Below, piece after piece: positions 1 through 9,067 of a stretch of DNA of 64,000 bases. The notes beneath the pieces were generated by a model. It made no database searches. It was not told where the DNA came from and saw only the letters and a program-made list of their open reading frames with translations. A program made the position numbers and the translations under genes. Position 1 is the stretch's first letter, and the number at the start of each line of letters is the position of its first letter. The DNA comes from UBA4582 sp013204195 (GTDB taxonomy: Bacteria > Pseudomonadota > Gammaproteobacteria > Pseudomonadales > Azotimanducaceae), in assembly GCA_963925735.1 (NCBI GenBank), contig CAWUUH010000006.1, forward strand, positions 1 through 64,000, given 5' to 3'.

Positions 1-1544
1 CGCGGTAGTGAGCTCACCATATGAACGTCTCTCACCACTTTGAAATCTGCCAGATTGACCATACAGTGGCCGATGATCTCCTGAGTTAACTCCTCCGCAG
101 ACAGATCTAACCCCTTGGCACTCGGAATAACAAACACCACCGGCACCTCATCCAACATATCATGCTTCTGCGCGACCACCGCGCACTCTTCCACCAAGCC
201 GGTTTGCATGATGACACTTTCAATCTCAGAGGCCGCTACATTTTCGGCGCCCACTTTGAGCATATCCCTCTCACGATCACTAAAAAACAGCCAGCCATCA
301 GCATCGCTGCGCACCATATCACCGGTGTTAAACCAGCCATCCGCGTCGAAGGCTGCTTCGGTCGCCTCGTCGTTGCGATAGTATTCCTTAAACAACGAAA
401 CCCCAGGAATCCCTCGAATAAACAGCAAGCCTTTTTCCTCTGCAGCCACCGCCTCACCCGCGGCATTACGGATCTGTATTTCATACTCAGGGGCAGCACG
501 GCCAAGACTGCCGTGGGGGCCGGGATGATCGACATCGGTGACAATGCCGTGAGTCAACGTTTCAGTCATGCCCCACCAGCCAATGGTTTCAACGCCGAAG
601 TGCTGTCCGACTGCCGGCAGGTTCGCAGGGCCGCCCCAGAATCGCATCTGATGTTCCGGCACCGCCTGAGACATCAACGCCTTGAACGCAAAGGGAATCA
701 TCGAGACCCAGGTCACCCGATGTTTCAAGCACAGGGGCCAGAATCGCGACGCCGAGAACTTGGGCTGCAGGACGATCGTGCCACCGGACCAGTGCGTGGC
801 AAGCATGGAATAGCCTTGCGCATTGGTATGAAACAACGGCATATACACCAACGTGATATCGTCACGACGCAAGCGCATATGGATGGCCGACACCTTCCCT
901 GCCCACAAACCATTCGCATGAGTCCAGAGCACAGCCTTGGGTCGCGACGTAGTCCCCGAAGTAAACTGGACACTGAGGTTTCTAGCGGCCAAGCGTTCCA
1001 GTCCTGGCAGGGCATCGTCCGTCAACATGTCCGCGTAATGCAGGCCTTGAATATCCTCGCAGACATCACTGTACTGCGGGTCAATCTCGCCGGCATCATG
1101 ATCAGTGACCACCACAAATTGCAGTGCCGGACAGGCATCCCGAACCAGACGCGCAAACGCTGGCTGAGTGATGGCGCAAACCGCCGCCGTATGTTGCGCA
1201 AAATATTCCAAATCACGGGCCACCGAATGCGTGTTGGTTGATACGGCGACCGCCCCCAGCATGGCACAGGCGTACCAACTGACGACAAACTCAGGGGAGT
1301 TATCCAAGTGAACCAAGACAAAGTCGCCGGCTGCGATGCCATGCCGATGGAGCCCGCCGGCCAGTCGGCGAGCCTGCGTAGACACTTCAGCATAGGTCAG
1401 CACCTGCTCTGCGCCGCTAAATGGCGCCCAGATCAAACAGGGTTTATCTGGCTGTCGCTGGGCCCATTGCTCAAGCAACCAGGGCACATCCAAACCTGAC
1501 ATGGACTGTTCTCGGGCAGCACTAATCTGTTCTTGCAACGGCAT
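1..1544 (-). CDS. AMP-dependent acyl-CoA synthetase (C-terminus off the left edge)
   Basis: Class I adenylate-forming enzyme expected to activate a carboxylic acid to acyl-CoA through an acyl-AMP. Read on the complement from the ATG at 1544 it gives 514 codons with no stop before the window edge, so only the end is missing. Visible are the P-loop TSGTTSRPK (residues 195-203), WGMTE, GWFNTGDM and the hinge segment SDRERDMLKVGAENV. The start has an AAAGGTG Shine-Dalgarno site just upstream. It is divergent from the CysH-like gene. The acid substrate cannot be told from sequence; the neighbouring acyl-CoA-dehydrogenase-fold and SDR genes make a catabolic role likely (inference). Confidence 0.9.
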   Translation of the reverse strand, partial: MPLQEQISAAREQSMSGLDVPWLLEQWAQRQPDKPCLIWAPFSGAEQVLTYAEVSTQARRLAGGLHRHGIAAGDFVLVHLDNSPEFVVSWYACAMLGAVAVSTNTHSVARDLEYFAQHTAAVCAITQPAFARLVRDACPALQFVVVTDHDAGEIDPQYSDVCEDIQGLHYADMLTDDALPGLERLAARNLSVQFTSGTTSRPKAVLWTHANGLWAGKVSAIHMRLRRDDITLVYMPLFHTNAQGYSMLATHWSGGTIVLQPKFSASRFWPLCLKHRVTWVSMIPFAFKALMSQAVPEHQMRFWGGPANLPAVGQHFGVETIGWWGMTETLTHGIVTDVDHPGPHGSLGRAAPEYEIQIRNAAGEAVAAEEKGLLFIRGIPGVSLFKEYYRNDEATEAAFDADGWFNTGDMVRSDADGWLFFSDRERDMLKVGAENVAASEIESVIMQTGLVEECAVVAQKHDMLDEVPVVFVIPSAKGLDLSAEELTQEIIGHCMVNLADFKVVRDVHMVSSLP

Positions 1545-1759
1545 TATGTTCGCACCTTTGTCGAGGGATCACCGGCGAGCATCCCTCCACCAGCATGCCT
1601 GCATATATAACATTTCCAAATGGGATCGGATACCACAGACCGCCTTACAAAAAAGTATAAGGAAATAGATTTATATTCTTTTTAACCGTTCATATTCCTC
1701 CATAAACTCACCGCATCAAAATGACACAGGGGCTTTTGGGCCCATTAAAGGATTTCTCC

Positions 1760-2440
1760 ATGAGTTTGGACATTATCAGGCAAACACAGCCAGAACCCGC
1801 AGCACTGACCTTCCACGCCGGCGCCGATCTGATCGCACTGAACTCACAATTCAGAAACAACAAGCCCAGCGAGATCATGCGATTTTCCATCGAGCAGGCG
1901 AAGAACCCTATTATTTTCACCAATTTTCGTCCGATGGCTATCGCATTTCTGCACCTTGCGACGCAGGTCAAGCAGGATATCCCCGTCATCTGGGTCGATC
2001 ATGGCTTCAACACCCCCGAGACTTACCGCCACATCAGTCGTGTTGTGGAACGCCTGAACCTCAACTTGCAGGTCTACTCGCCGAAGATGTCTGCGGCCCA
2101 TTACACCGCCGTTCACGGCCCGATACCGGAACTCGATACACCGGCCCATGACCTGTTCTCCCGCATTGTAAAACTCGAACCCTTCGATCGGGCCATGGCC
2201 GACTTCGCGCCAGACATCTGGCTGAATGGCATACGTCATGACCAGAACGCATACCGTAAGGATCTGCATATCTTCACATTTGGCAGTCACAGTACCGTCA
2301 GGGTCGCACCCATGTTCCACTTGTCAGAAGCCGATGTGGAAAAATATATTCTCGACCGTGACCTGCCCGACAACCTTGATTACTTCGACCCCACCAAGGG
2401 TGAAGAACATCGAGAGTGCGGCCTGATGATGCGCCAGTAA
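1760..2440 (+). CDS. phosphoadenosine phosphosulfate reductase (CysH) family protein
   Basis: 226-aa protein of the PAPS reductase/adenine nucleotide alpha-hydrolase fold. It ends in ECGLMMRQ, matching the C-terminal catalytic-Cys motif of CysH, with C220 the only cysteine. The CC/CC pairs of 4Fe-4S APS reductases are therefore absent. The nucleotide loop is divergent: FTNFRPM stands where classical CysH has a Ser/Gly-rich PP-loop. WVDHGFNTPETY and DPTKGEEHRECG fit the family. The ATG at 1760 has AAAGGA eight bases upstream; an upstream in-frame ATG at 1721 lacks such support. Assimilatory PAPS reduction is the family function. With no other cys genes visible nearby and an altered loop, a different adenylyl substrate is possible. 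Confidence 0.8.
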   Translation: MSLDIIRQTQPEPAALTFHAGADLIALNSQFRNNKPSEIMRFSIEQAKNPIIFTNFRPMAIAFLHLATQVKQDIPVIWVDHGFNTPETYRHISRVVERLNLNLQVYSPKMSAAHYTAVHGPIPELDTPAHDLFSRIVKLEPFDRAMADFAPDIWLNGIRHDQNAYRKDLHIFTFGSHSTVRVAPMFHLSEADVEKYILDRDLPDNLDYFDPTKGEEHRECGLMMRQ

Positions 2441-2537
2441 ACTGTCCCACCCGCAAACCATTAGCCGATCGCGCTATGACGACGCCGACTCACTAAAGGA
2501 TAAAAATAAACGGTGTTCCTGACCTCCTAAGTTGATC

Positions 2538-2575
2538 ACAATTCCACCCTTGCAGGTATCGTCAAGGGTAATTGT
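2538..2575. other. intergenic inverted repeat (hairpin) between the CysH-like and acyl-CoA dehydrogenase-like genes
   Basis: ACAATT-CC-ACCCTTG on the left pairs with CAAGGGT-AATTGT on the right, giving 13 pairs with a two-base bulge and a 10-base loop. A run of T lies about 16 bases further on, too far for a textbook intrinsic terminator. It could end transcription of the CysH-like gene or be a regulator site for the gene starting at 2684. No assignment is possible from sequence alone. Confidence 0.4.
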
Positions 2576-2683
2576 CGTTAAGGTGCCCAATTTTTTTCTT
2601 ATCGCCCTGATGCTAAGCAATTCGCAGGGGCATAAGTAAAAAAGATTCGCTACACTGCAGGAGACTATTATGAGGGACTCAGC

Positions 2684-3853
2684 ATGCTGAACGCGCTGGA
2701 GCTAGAAATCATTAAATCCGCACAAGATTTGTGTGGCGAACTCCTGCAGCGCGGGCGCGAAATCGATACACTGCGGCAGCTCCCTCAGGACCTGGCTGAA
2801 CGTATGGCTGAACTGGGCTTCTACCGCTTGATTACACCAACAGAACTGGGCGGTCTAGGCCTCAGTCCCGAAGCTCTGTCTCGTATCTGCGAAACACTGG
2901 CGAGCGCTAATGGTTCCGCCGCATGGTGCGTATTTATTGGCAGCACGTCGCAGTATCTTCTCGGCGCATTACCTGAAGTCCAAATCGAAAAGATACTCAC
3001 GAACCCGAACGTTATTACCAGTGGCGTGTTCGCCGACAGCGGTACGGCCTTGCAGCAGGAACGTGATGGTCAAGCTGGCTACCTCATCAACGGTCATTGG
3101 CGTTGGGGTTCCGGTTGCCATAATGCCACCTGGATCTCTGGCGGCGTTCACGAAGTCGACAATAACGGTCTAGCTGTCGTTCGAGAAGTCCCCTTAAACC
3201 GAGCCTTCTTTCAGCCTAGTGAAATCCAAATTCTCGACAACTGGCATGTCTCCGGGCTGCGGGGTTCGGGCTCCAGTGACTATATCGCCGACAACGTGTG
3301 GGTGCCCAGCGAGCGTTTATCCACAAGTATCGAATATACAGACTATGCCACACTACCGATCTATCGATTCCCACGCTTTGCCTTACTAGGCATACCGATC
3401 GGCGCAATTTGTCTAGGTATGGCACGCAGTTCAATCGACGAGGTCATCAAGATCGCACAAGAAAAAACCCCTCAAGGCAGTCGGCGTACATTAGCGATGC
3501 GAGCGTCTCTGCATAAAGACCTGGCCGATGCCGATACCAAATTACAAGCAGCGCGCGCCTGGTTTTATCAGACTATCGATGGCGCCTGGAGCAATGCCCA
3601 GAGCGATGATGACACCCTGGCATCACGCCGCGCGATTCGAACAGCGAATGTGCACGCCGTAACAACCGCGATAGAAGTCATCGATCGCATGTACACTGTC
3701 GTTGGCGGCACATCGGTATTTGAGACCTCATGCTTGCAGCAGCACTTTCGAGATGTTCATGTCGCCTCACAACACATGATGGTGGGAGAAGCCGTCATGG
3801 AGATGGCGGGACGGGTGCTACTAGGCCTGGATGACGTCGGACCAGGCCTTTAA
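2684..3853 (+). CDS. acyl-CoA dehydrogenase-fold flavoprotein (HpaB/HsaA-type monooxygenase group)
   Basis: 389-aa protein with acyl-CoA dehydrogenase architecture: helical N-terminal domain (ELGFYRLITPTELGGLGLSP, residues about 45-64), a central beta domain (GHWRWGSGCHNATWI, DNWHVSGLRGSGSSDY) and a C-terminal helical domain ending in a VGGTSVFETS segment. The WxxxSG and SGLRGSGS motifs are those of the acyl-CoA dehydrogenase type 2 group. That group includes flavin-dependent monooxygenases such as HsaA and IacA-like enzymes that use reduced flavin from a reductase partner; no obvious flavin reductase lies next to it. The ATG at 2684 has GAGGG upstream. The LLM oxidoreductase follows on the same strand after 69 bases, so the two may be co-transcribed. 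Substrate unknown. Confidence 0.85.
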   Translation: MLNALELEIIKSAQDLCGELLQRGREIDTLRQLPQDLAERMAELGFYRLITPTELGGLGLSPEALSRICETLASANGSAAWCVFIGSTSQYLLGALPEVQIEKILTNPNVITSGVFADSGTALQQERDGQAGYLINGHWRWGSGCHNATWISGGVHEVDNNGLAVVREVPLNRAFFQPSEIQILDNWHVSGLRGSGSSDYIADNVWVPSERLSTSIEYTDYATLPIYRFPRFALLGIPIGAICLGMARSSIDEVIKIAQEKTPQGSRRTLAMRASLHKDLADADTKLQAARAWFYQTIDGAWSNAQSDDDTLASRRAIRTANVHAVTTAIEVIDRMYTVVGGTSVFETSCLQQHFRDVHVASQHMMVGEAVMEMAGRVLLGLDDVGPGL

Positions 3854-3922
3854 CGAGACATGTCGCGCCGGTCAGGGACGAACAACCCATACCGCTGATT
3901 ATATAAAAAGCAGGAGAATCAC

Positions 3923-4879
3923 TTGAAGTTGAAGTTTGGTCTAGCCACCCCCAGCACCCTGTGGAATATGGATATTCAAGCGCGCAGAGACACCCTCAGC
4001 CAGATTGTTGATCGCGGCTTCGATCATTTATTTATGGCAGATCACGTCTCATTCAGAGACGGCTCGGGAACTGACGGATTTGTAGAGGTTGCCGCCCTGT
4101 CGCAACTGCACCCAACCATCGGCGTCATGATTAGCATTTATTTGCTGCCCCTGCGACATCCGCTGCCAGTCGCTCGACAACTCGCCACCATGGCCAGGAT
4201 AGCCCCCGGGCGCATGACCTTCGGTGTCGGCATTGGTGGCGAGGATCGTCATGAAATCGAGATCTGCGGTGTTAACCCAGCGACCCGCGGCGCCCTGACC
4301 AACGAGTCATTGGCAATTATTCGCGGGCTGATGAACGGCGAAGAACTGACGTTTCATGGCAAACACTTTACTATCGAGCAAGCGCGCATTCGGCCAATGC
4401 CAAGCCAAGCCATACCGATTATTGTTGGCGGTCGGTCCAACGCAGCCCTGCGCCGCGCCGCGACTTATGCTGACGGTTGGATCGGAGTCTGGTGTTCGGC
4501 AAAGCGCTATGCCGAGGCAACCGGTTTGATTGACGAGTACGCCCTGGCCGCTAATCGCACTGCCCCGCAATGGTTACATGGCTATCAACCCTGGATTGGC
4601 GTCGATGCTGACCCAGTCAAAGCCAAGGCAGTGGTAAAGCAGGCCATGGAGAAGTTTTACCATGTACCCTTTGAACAATTTGAACGCTATACCCCCTTTG
4701 GTACCCCGGCACAGGTTGCCGAACAACTCGCACCCTATGTCGACTCAGGTTGCCGGCTGTTTAACCTGAAGGTTTGCACCCAAGCGCCAGAGGAGGAAGT
4801 TGATCTCGGCGGCGAAGTACTCAGCGCCTTGTCAAAAATGCACCAAGATCAAACCTCAGATGAACATTCCAGAGCTTAG
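3923..4879 (+). CDS. LLM-class (luciferase-like) flavin-dependent oxidoreductase
   Basis: 318-aa TIM-barrel protein of the bacterial luciferase/F420-FMN superfamily. It begins KLKFGLATPSTLW and contains DHLFMADHVSF, the strand-helix segment PGRMTFGVGIGGEDRHEIE, RPMPSQAIPIIVGGRSNAALRRAA and ADGWIGVW, all typical of this family. The start is a TTG at 3923 with AGGAG seven bases upstream, giving the expected N-terminal first strand. Members oxidise or monooxygenate small organic molecules using FMNH2 or F420. The cofactor cannot be decided here. It lies directly downstream of the acyl-CoA dehydrogenase-like gene and converges on an SDR gene with a five-base gap. Confidence 0.9.
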   Translation: MKLKFGLATPSTLWNMDIQARRDTLSQIVDRGFDHLFMADHVSFRDGSGTDGFVEVAALSQLHPTIGVMISIYLLPLRHPLPVARQLATMARIAPGRMTFGVGIGGEDRHEIEICGVNPATRGALTNESLAIIRGLMNGEELTFHGKHFTIEQARIRPMPSQAIPIIVGGRSNAALRRAATYADGWIGVWCSAKRYAEATGLIDEYALAANRTAPQWLHGYQPWIGVDADPVKAKAVVKQAMEKFYHVPFEQFERYTPFGTPAQVAEQLAPYVDSGCRLFNLKVCTQAPEEEVDLGGEVLSALSKMHQDQTSDEHSRA

Positions 4880-4884
4880 ACGTT

Positions 4885-5697
4885 TTACTTGGTTGATATG
4901 CCACCATCGACGGCCACCACCTGACCGGTAATCATGCGCGCATTATCAGAAGCATAAAATACCGCCAAATTGCCAATATCCTCGGGTGTTTGTTCGCCAC
5001 CCAGGGGGGTCATTTCAGCGACAGTTGCCTCGAAGATCTGGCGCAAAGACATATTGGCCAGTTCTGGTTGGTTAGACTGCATCTGAGTCGTCAATAGCTC
5101 CCAGGCGCGGGTCCATAACAGACCTGGGCAGATACAATTGACCCGGATTCTGCGTGGCGCGAGTTCCATGGCGAGGGTTTTGGTTAAATGCACAACACCC
5201 GCCTTGGCGGCACCATAGGCCGGTAACATTGTCGTCGGACCAAGCGCGGCAATCGAAGCGATATTGATGATCGAGCCACCGTCAGTCAGGTGCGGTACCA
5301 CCGCATTAGACGATGAAAATGCCGTTCTCAAGTTAAACATCAACTGCTCGTCCCAAACCTCATCACTCATACCTAAAAAGGCCGAATCCGATGCGGAAAT
5401 TTCTTCAAATTGCGTCAAAGGACCGCCAATACCCGCATTGTTGACGAGAATATCCAACTTGCCATAGCGCGCGATTACTTGGTTGGCAGCGTCACGCATC
5501 GCAACCTGACTGGCCGCATCGGCCACCAAACCCATGGCGTCCTGACCGAGCTCCAACGCCGCCGCCTGGGTCATTGCCAAGTCCAGGTCGGTAACCACTA
5601 CCGATGCCCCTTGTCGAACAAAACAATGGGCGATACCCAGACCAATACCACGCCCAGCTCCTGTGATTAAAACGACTTTTCCGTTGAGACTCATCAT
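4885..5697 (-). CDS. SDR family NAD(P)-dependent oxidoreductase
   Basis: 270-aa classical short-chain dehydrogenase. It has the cofactor-binding GAGRGIGLGIA near the N-terminus, an acidic residue after beta-2 (VVTDLDL) suggesting NAD preference, the NNAGIGG motif, IINIAS, the catalytic Y-x-x-x-K in YGAAKAG and a C-terminal GQVVAVDGG. I chose the ATG at 5697 (or the next codon) because AGGGA lies just upstream; an upstream TTG at 5712 would overlap that site. It would oxidise an alcohol to a ketone or the reverse. It is on the strand of the molybdenum hydroxylase unit, about 200 bases downstream of the MoaD-like gene. Confidence 0.92.
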   Translation of the reverse strand: MMSLNGKVVLITGAGRGIGLGIAHCFVRQGASVVVTDLDLAMTQAAALELGQDAMGLVADAASQVAMRDAANQVIARYGKLDILVNNAGIGGPLTQFEEISASDSAFLGMSDEVWDEQLMFNLRTAFSSSNAVVPHLTDGGSIINIASIAALGPTTMLPAYGAAKAGVVHLTKTLAMELAPRRIRVNCICPGLLWTRAWELLTTQMQSNQPELANMSLRQIFEATVAEMTPLGGEQTPEDIGNLAVFYASDNARMITGQVVAVDGGISTK

Positions 5698-5899
5698 GAT
5701 TTCCCTAGCCAAATTTGCTTGAAGTGGAGATTCAGATTATTCACTATTCCGAGCTCAGCCAGTGATCCATCTTGGGAATTGGCGTGTTACGAAGGCGTAC
5801 AAGCTCAGCAGAAATAACAACCGCTTCAGCTCAAAACATCAAGGGTAGCAGCACCGCGACCGACTTTCGGCTCACTCGACGGTTCCCTCTATTGGATGC

Positions 5900-6148
5900 C
5901 TAACCGCCCTGTATTCTCGGCAACAGGAACACCTCTGCGGCATCAGCTGGAATTTTGGTATTCCAGTCATCCCGATAAATTTGACCATCAATCGCCACCG
6001 CGATTCCAGCATCAATACGGTCTGCCATTCTAGGGTAGCGTTCAGCCAGCTTCGCAAACATCTCGCCAATGGTTTCCGCATGCAGCTCGATTGATTCTGC
6101 GCCATCCACAGCATCGCGCAAGGATGATGTCAGACTGATTCTGGGCAT
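5900..6148 (-). CDS. MoaD/ThiS-like ubiquitin-fold sulfur carrier protein
   Basis: 82-aa protein ending in RIQGG. A C-terminal Gly-Gly is the thiocarboxylation site of MoaD/ThiS family sulfur carriers. The body fits the beta-grasp fold: TIGEMFAKLAERYPRMADRI, then a strand AVAIDGQIYRD, then PADAAEVFLLPRIQGG. The ATG at 6148 has GGAG eight bases upstream. It lies 98 bases downstream of the molybdopterin-binding subunit gene on the same strand. This is unusual, because moaD normally sits with moaE or other cofactor genes. A role in sulfur supply to the molybdenum cofactor of the adjacent enzyme, or in another sulfur transfer, is inference. Confidence 0.8.
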   Translation of the reverse strand: MPRISLTSSLRDAVDGAESIELHAETIGEMFAKLAERYPRMADRIDAGIAVAIDGQIYRDDWNTKIPADAAEVFLLPRIQGG

Positions 6149-6178
6149 TGATCATACTCCGTCACTTGATCGGCGTTA

Positions 6179-6213
6179 CCCTCCCCCGAGTCAAGATCTG
6201 ACTCGAGGGAGGG
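6179..6213. other. strong intergenic hairpin between the molybdopterin subunit and MoaD-like genes
   Basis: A 15-base left arm (6179-6193) pairs with a right arm (6199-6213) with one mismatch around the loop AGATC. There is no U-run on the transcribed (minus) side, so it is not a classical intrinsic terminator. It could stabilise the upstream mRNA or attenuate read-through into the MoaD-like gene. Confidence 0.5.
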
Positions 6214-6246
6214 AGTCACGCCAAGGCACGAATCTAGCCCCTGGCT

Positions 6247-8490
6247 TTAGGCCTTAGCGTCATCTATCGCTTTCAGAATGCGTGGCGCTGACATCGGAAT
6301 ATGCGTCATACGCACACCGACAGCATGTGACACGGCATTACCAATCGCCGCCAACGGTGGCACGATCGAAGTTTCACCGACACCACGAACACCGTAAGGA
6401 TGATTAGGGTTGGGGATCTCCAAAATCTGCGTGTCAATGAAGGGTAGGTCCGAACAAACCGGAATTCGGTAGTCCAAGAACCCCGTATTCTGCAGGCAAC
6501 CATCGGCACCATAGATATACTCTTCATTCAGCGCCCAACCAATACCTTGAGCTGCACCACCTTGAAACTGGCCTTCCACATAGTCTGGATTAATCGCCTT
6601 GCCGGCGTCCTGAATAACGGTATAACGAATAACCTTCGTACCACCGGTCTCCGGATCCACTTCAACGTCGCAGATATGGCTCGCAAAAGACACACCGGCA
6701 TTGTCGGCAACGACCTCGTTGTGGCCGGCAATCGGCCCGCCAGTGGAAGCTGCCTTGGCGGCAATGGCCGCTAGGGTCAATGGCGGCAGGTTGCTGTGCT
6801 TCTCACCTGTAGCCGTGGCGACACCGTCAGCCCAGACAACATCATCAACAGGAATATCCCACATTTTCGCCGCTCGGGCGCGGAGCACGCCAACGGCATC
6901 CCGCGCAGCAAAGATCGCGGCCATTCCCGAAGAGAACGTACCCCGACTGCCTTCTGTCGTGTCGTTATGGCCAAGAGACGCCGTGTCGCCAATATTCGTT
7001 CGCACCTGATCGTAGGGAATGCCCAACTCTTCAGCGACGATTAACGACAGTGATGAACGTGAACCGCCGACATCGATAGTACCGATGGTGAGTGATACGG
7101 TCCCATCTGGGCCGATATTGAGGTCAACGCAGGTCTGGCCACCAAAGTTAAACCAAAATCCACAAGCCATGCCGCGACCTTGATTCTTCTTCAGCTTGGC
7201 ACGCATATGCGGGTGCTTCTTGACCGCCTCAAGGGTGGGGCCAATGCCAATCGGGCCGTATACGGGACCATAGGACGCCTGAGTGCCTTCTTTCGCGGCA
7301 TTCTTGATCCTGAAGTCAAGGGGGCTCATACCAATTTCCTTGGCCACAAGGTCCATGGTGCTTTCAACACCGAATGCGGCCATAGGCGCCGAAGGCGCTC
7401 GATAAGCAGCGACCTTAGGTCGATTCACTAGGATATCATGGCCCACCGTCTTGACGTTCTTCAGATCGTAACAGGCATAGGCTGTCATGGCGCCGAGCAT
7501 GCCCCAGATTCCGGGGAAAGCCCCATCCTGGTAACGCAGCATGGCGGTAGCCGCGGTAATAGTGCCATCTTTCTTGGCACCAATTTTGATGTCCATCGAG
7601 GTAGAAGAGGTTGGACCAGAAGCCTTGAAGACCTCGTCTCGCGTCATCACGAGTTTTACCGGTCGATTAGCCTTACGCGATAAAGCCAGCGCCAATGGTT
7701 CAGTCCAGACATGGGTCTTACCGCCAAAGCCGCCGCCGATTTCTGATGCAGTGACTTTCAGTTTCGCCATATCCAGGCCCAACAGCGTCGAGCACACCAC
7801 GCGGAAGCTGAAATGCCCCTGGGTCGTCACCCATAATTCACCGCTGCCATCAGAGTTAACACTCGCCAGGCAAGCATGGGGCTCTATGTAGCCTTGGTGG
7901 GTCTGCTCGGTCTTGTAGCTCTTCTCGACAATCACATCGGCCTCGGCAAAACCGGCGTCTACGTCACCATGACCGAAGGTCGAAATACCAGCAATGTTAG
8001 ATGGCTTACCATCTTGTAGAACATGGGCCTGGATGATTGGCGCATCGGCTAACATTGCCTCGTCCAGATCGGTGACATGGGGTAGCAATTTATAGGTTAC
8101 CTTGATCAGTTTCAGCGCCTGCTTTGCCGTTTGCTCATCGATAGCCGCCACTGCCGCCACGGCATGACCGTGATACAGCGCTCGTCCACGGGCCATACAG
8201 TTTTCCAGTATGTCGGTCATGCCTCGATTGCTACCTGTCAGGTCTGGCAGGTCAGCGCTGGTAATGATGGCCTTGACCCCCGCGAGTTTCTCCGCCTTGG
8301 AAATATCGATTTTCTGAATAATGGCATGCGCATGTGGCGATCTGAGCACCTTGCCAACCAATTGGCCCGGCGCAAAGGTATCAGCGCCATACTTTGCACG
8401 GCCAGTAACCTTATCGATACCATCTGGTCGTTTGGCGCGAGTTCCAATAATTTTGAACTCACGATCTTGATAATTCGTGTCGTGTCCCAT
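6247..8490 (-). CDS. xanthine dehydrogenase/CoxL-family molybdopterin-binding subunit
   Basis: 747-aa catalytic subunit of a molybdenum hydroxylase. It starts with the KVTGRAKYGAD segment and carries GGGFGGK, the loop AYRAPSAPM, QGGAAQGIGWAL and the C-terminal GVGETSIVPP, whose Glu corresponds to the catalytic base of the family. The AYRAPSAP loop differs from the AYRCSFR loop of form I CO dehydrogenase, so a CO-oxidising role is not supported. Hydroxylation of an aromatic, heterocyclic or acyl-CoA substrate is more likely. Start ATG 8490 has AGGA seven bases upstream. It forms a unit with the 2Fe-2S and FAD subunit genes upstream in M-S-L order. Confidence 0.93.
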   Translation of the reverse strand: MGHDTNYQDREFKIIGTRAKRPDGIDKVTGRAKYGADTFAPGQLVGKVLRSPHAHAIIQKIDISKAEKLAGVKAIITSADLPDLTGSNRGMTDILENCMARGRALYHGHAVAAVAAIDEQTAKQALKLIKVTYKLLPHVTDLDEAMLADAPIIQAHVLQDGKPSNIAGISTFGHGDVDAGFAEADVIVEKSYKTEQTHQGYIEPHACLASVNSDGSGELWVTTQGHFSFRVVCSTLLGLDMAKLKVTASEIGGGFGGKTHVWTEPLALALSRKANRPVKLVMTRDEVFKASGPTSSTSMDIKIGAKKDGTITAATAMLRYQDGAFPGIWGMLGAMTAYACYDLKNVKTVGHDILVNRPKVAAYRAPSAPMAAFGVESTMDLVAKEIGMSPLDFRIKNAAKEGTQASYGPVYGPIGIGPTLEAVKKHPHMRAKLKKNQGRGMACGFWFNFGGQTCVDLNIGPDGTVSLTIGTIDVGGSRSSLSLIVAEELGIPYDQVRTNIGDTASLGHNDTTEGSRGTFSSGMAAIFAARDAVGVLRARAAKMWDIPVDDVVWADGVATATGEKHSNLPPLTLAAIAAKAASTGGPIAGHNEVVADNAGVSFASHICDVEVDPETGGTKVIRYTVIQDAGKAINPDYVEGQFQGGAAQGIGWALNEEYIYGADGCLQNTGFLDYRIPVCSDLPFIDTQILEIPNPNHPYGVRGVGETSIVPPLAAIGNAVSHAVGVRMTHIPMSAPRILKAIDDAKA

Positions 8491-8590
8491 ATCAAATTCC
8501 TGTCTTTAATGATTGCGTGGATTGTTGTTGATTTGGTTGCTCTTCGGGTCATTCCCGACGATGCGAACCTTTAAAGTTCAACGCAAATCC

Positions 8591-9067
8591 TCATTTTTTA
8601 CGCATTTCTTTTGCAGCGGCCTGCACGGCCCGAACAATCTTGTCGTAACCGGTACAGCGACAGAGATTTCCCGCCAGTGCGTAGCGAATCTGTTCTTCGC
8701 TGGGGTTCGGATTCCGCTCAAGCAGAGTCTTCGCCGCGACGAGGAAACCGGGGGTACAAATGCCACATTGCAGCGCGGCATGCTCTATGAATTTTTCCTG
8801 TAAAGGATGTAGCTTGCCACCCTCAACCATGCCCTCCACGGTACCGATCTCACGACCGTTAGCTTCAACACCCAGGACCAGACAGGCACACACGAGTCGC
8901 CCATCGAGGGTAATCGAGCAGGCACCACAATCACCCGTACCGCAGCCTTCCTTTGCGCCGGTCAAACCCACGCGATTGCGCAGCGAGTCGAGCAAAACTT
9001 CATCTGTAGGACAGGCGAACTGAACTGCGTCACCGTTAATTGTTGTTGAGACGAGTACGCCTGTCAT
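8591..9067 (-). CDS. (2Fe-2S)-binding small subunit of molybdenum hydroxylase (CoxS type)
   Basis: 158-aa electron-transfer subunit. It has a plant-type ferredoxin cluster site GCGTGDCGACSITLDG with a further Cys in RLVCAC, and a second cluster domain with CGICTPG and CRCTGYDKI. Both sets are complete. The ATG at 9067 overlaps the stop of the FAD subunit gene by four bases (ATGA), indicating translational coupling. The 100-base gap to the large subunit gene keeps the unit on one strand. Electrons would pass from the molybdenum centre through both clusters to FAD. Confidence 0.95.
   Translation of the reverse strand: MTGVLVSTTINGDAVQFACPTDEVLLDSLRNRVGLTGAKEGCGTGDCGACSITLDGRLVCACLVLGVEANGREIGTVEGMVEGGKLHPLQEKFIEHAALQCGICTPGFLVAAKTLLERNPNPSEEQIRYALAGNLCRCTGYDKIVRAVQAAAKEMRKK

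Noticed and set aside
162..1241. 359-codon plus-strand open frame near the left edge
   Set aside because: Lies antisense to a convincing acyl-CoA synthetase and has no recognisable motifs.
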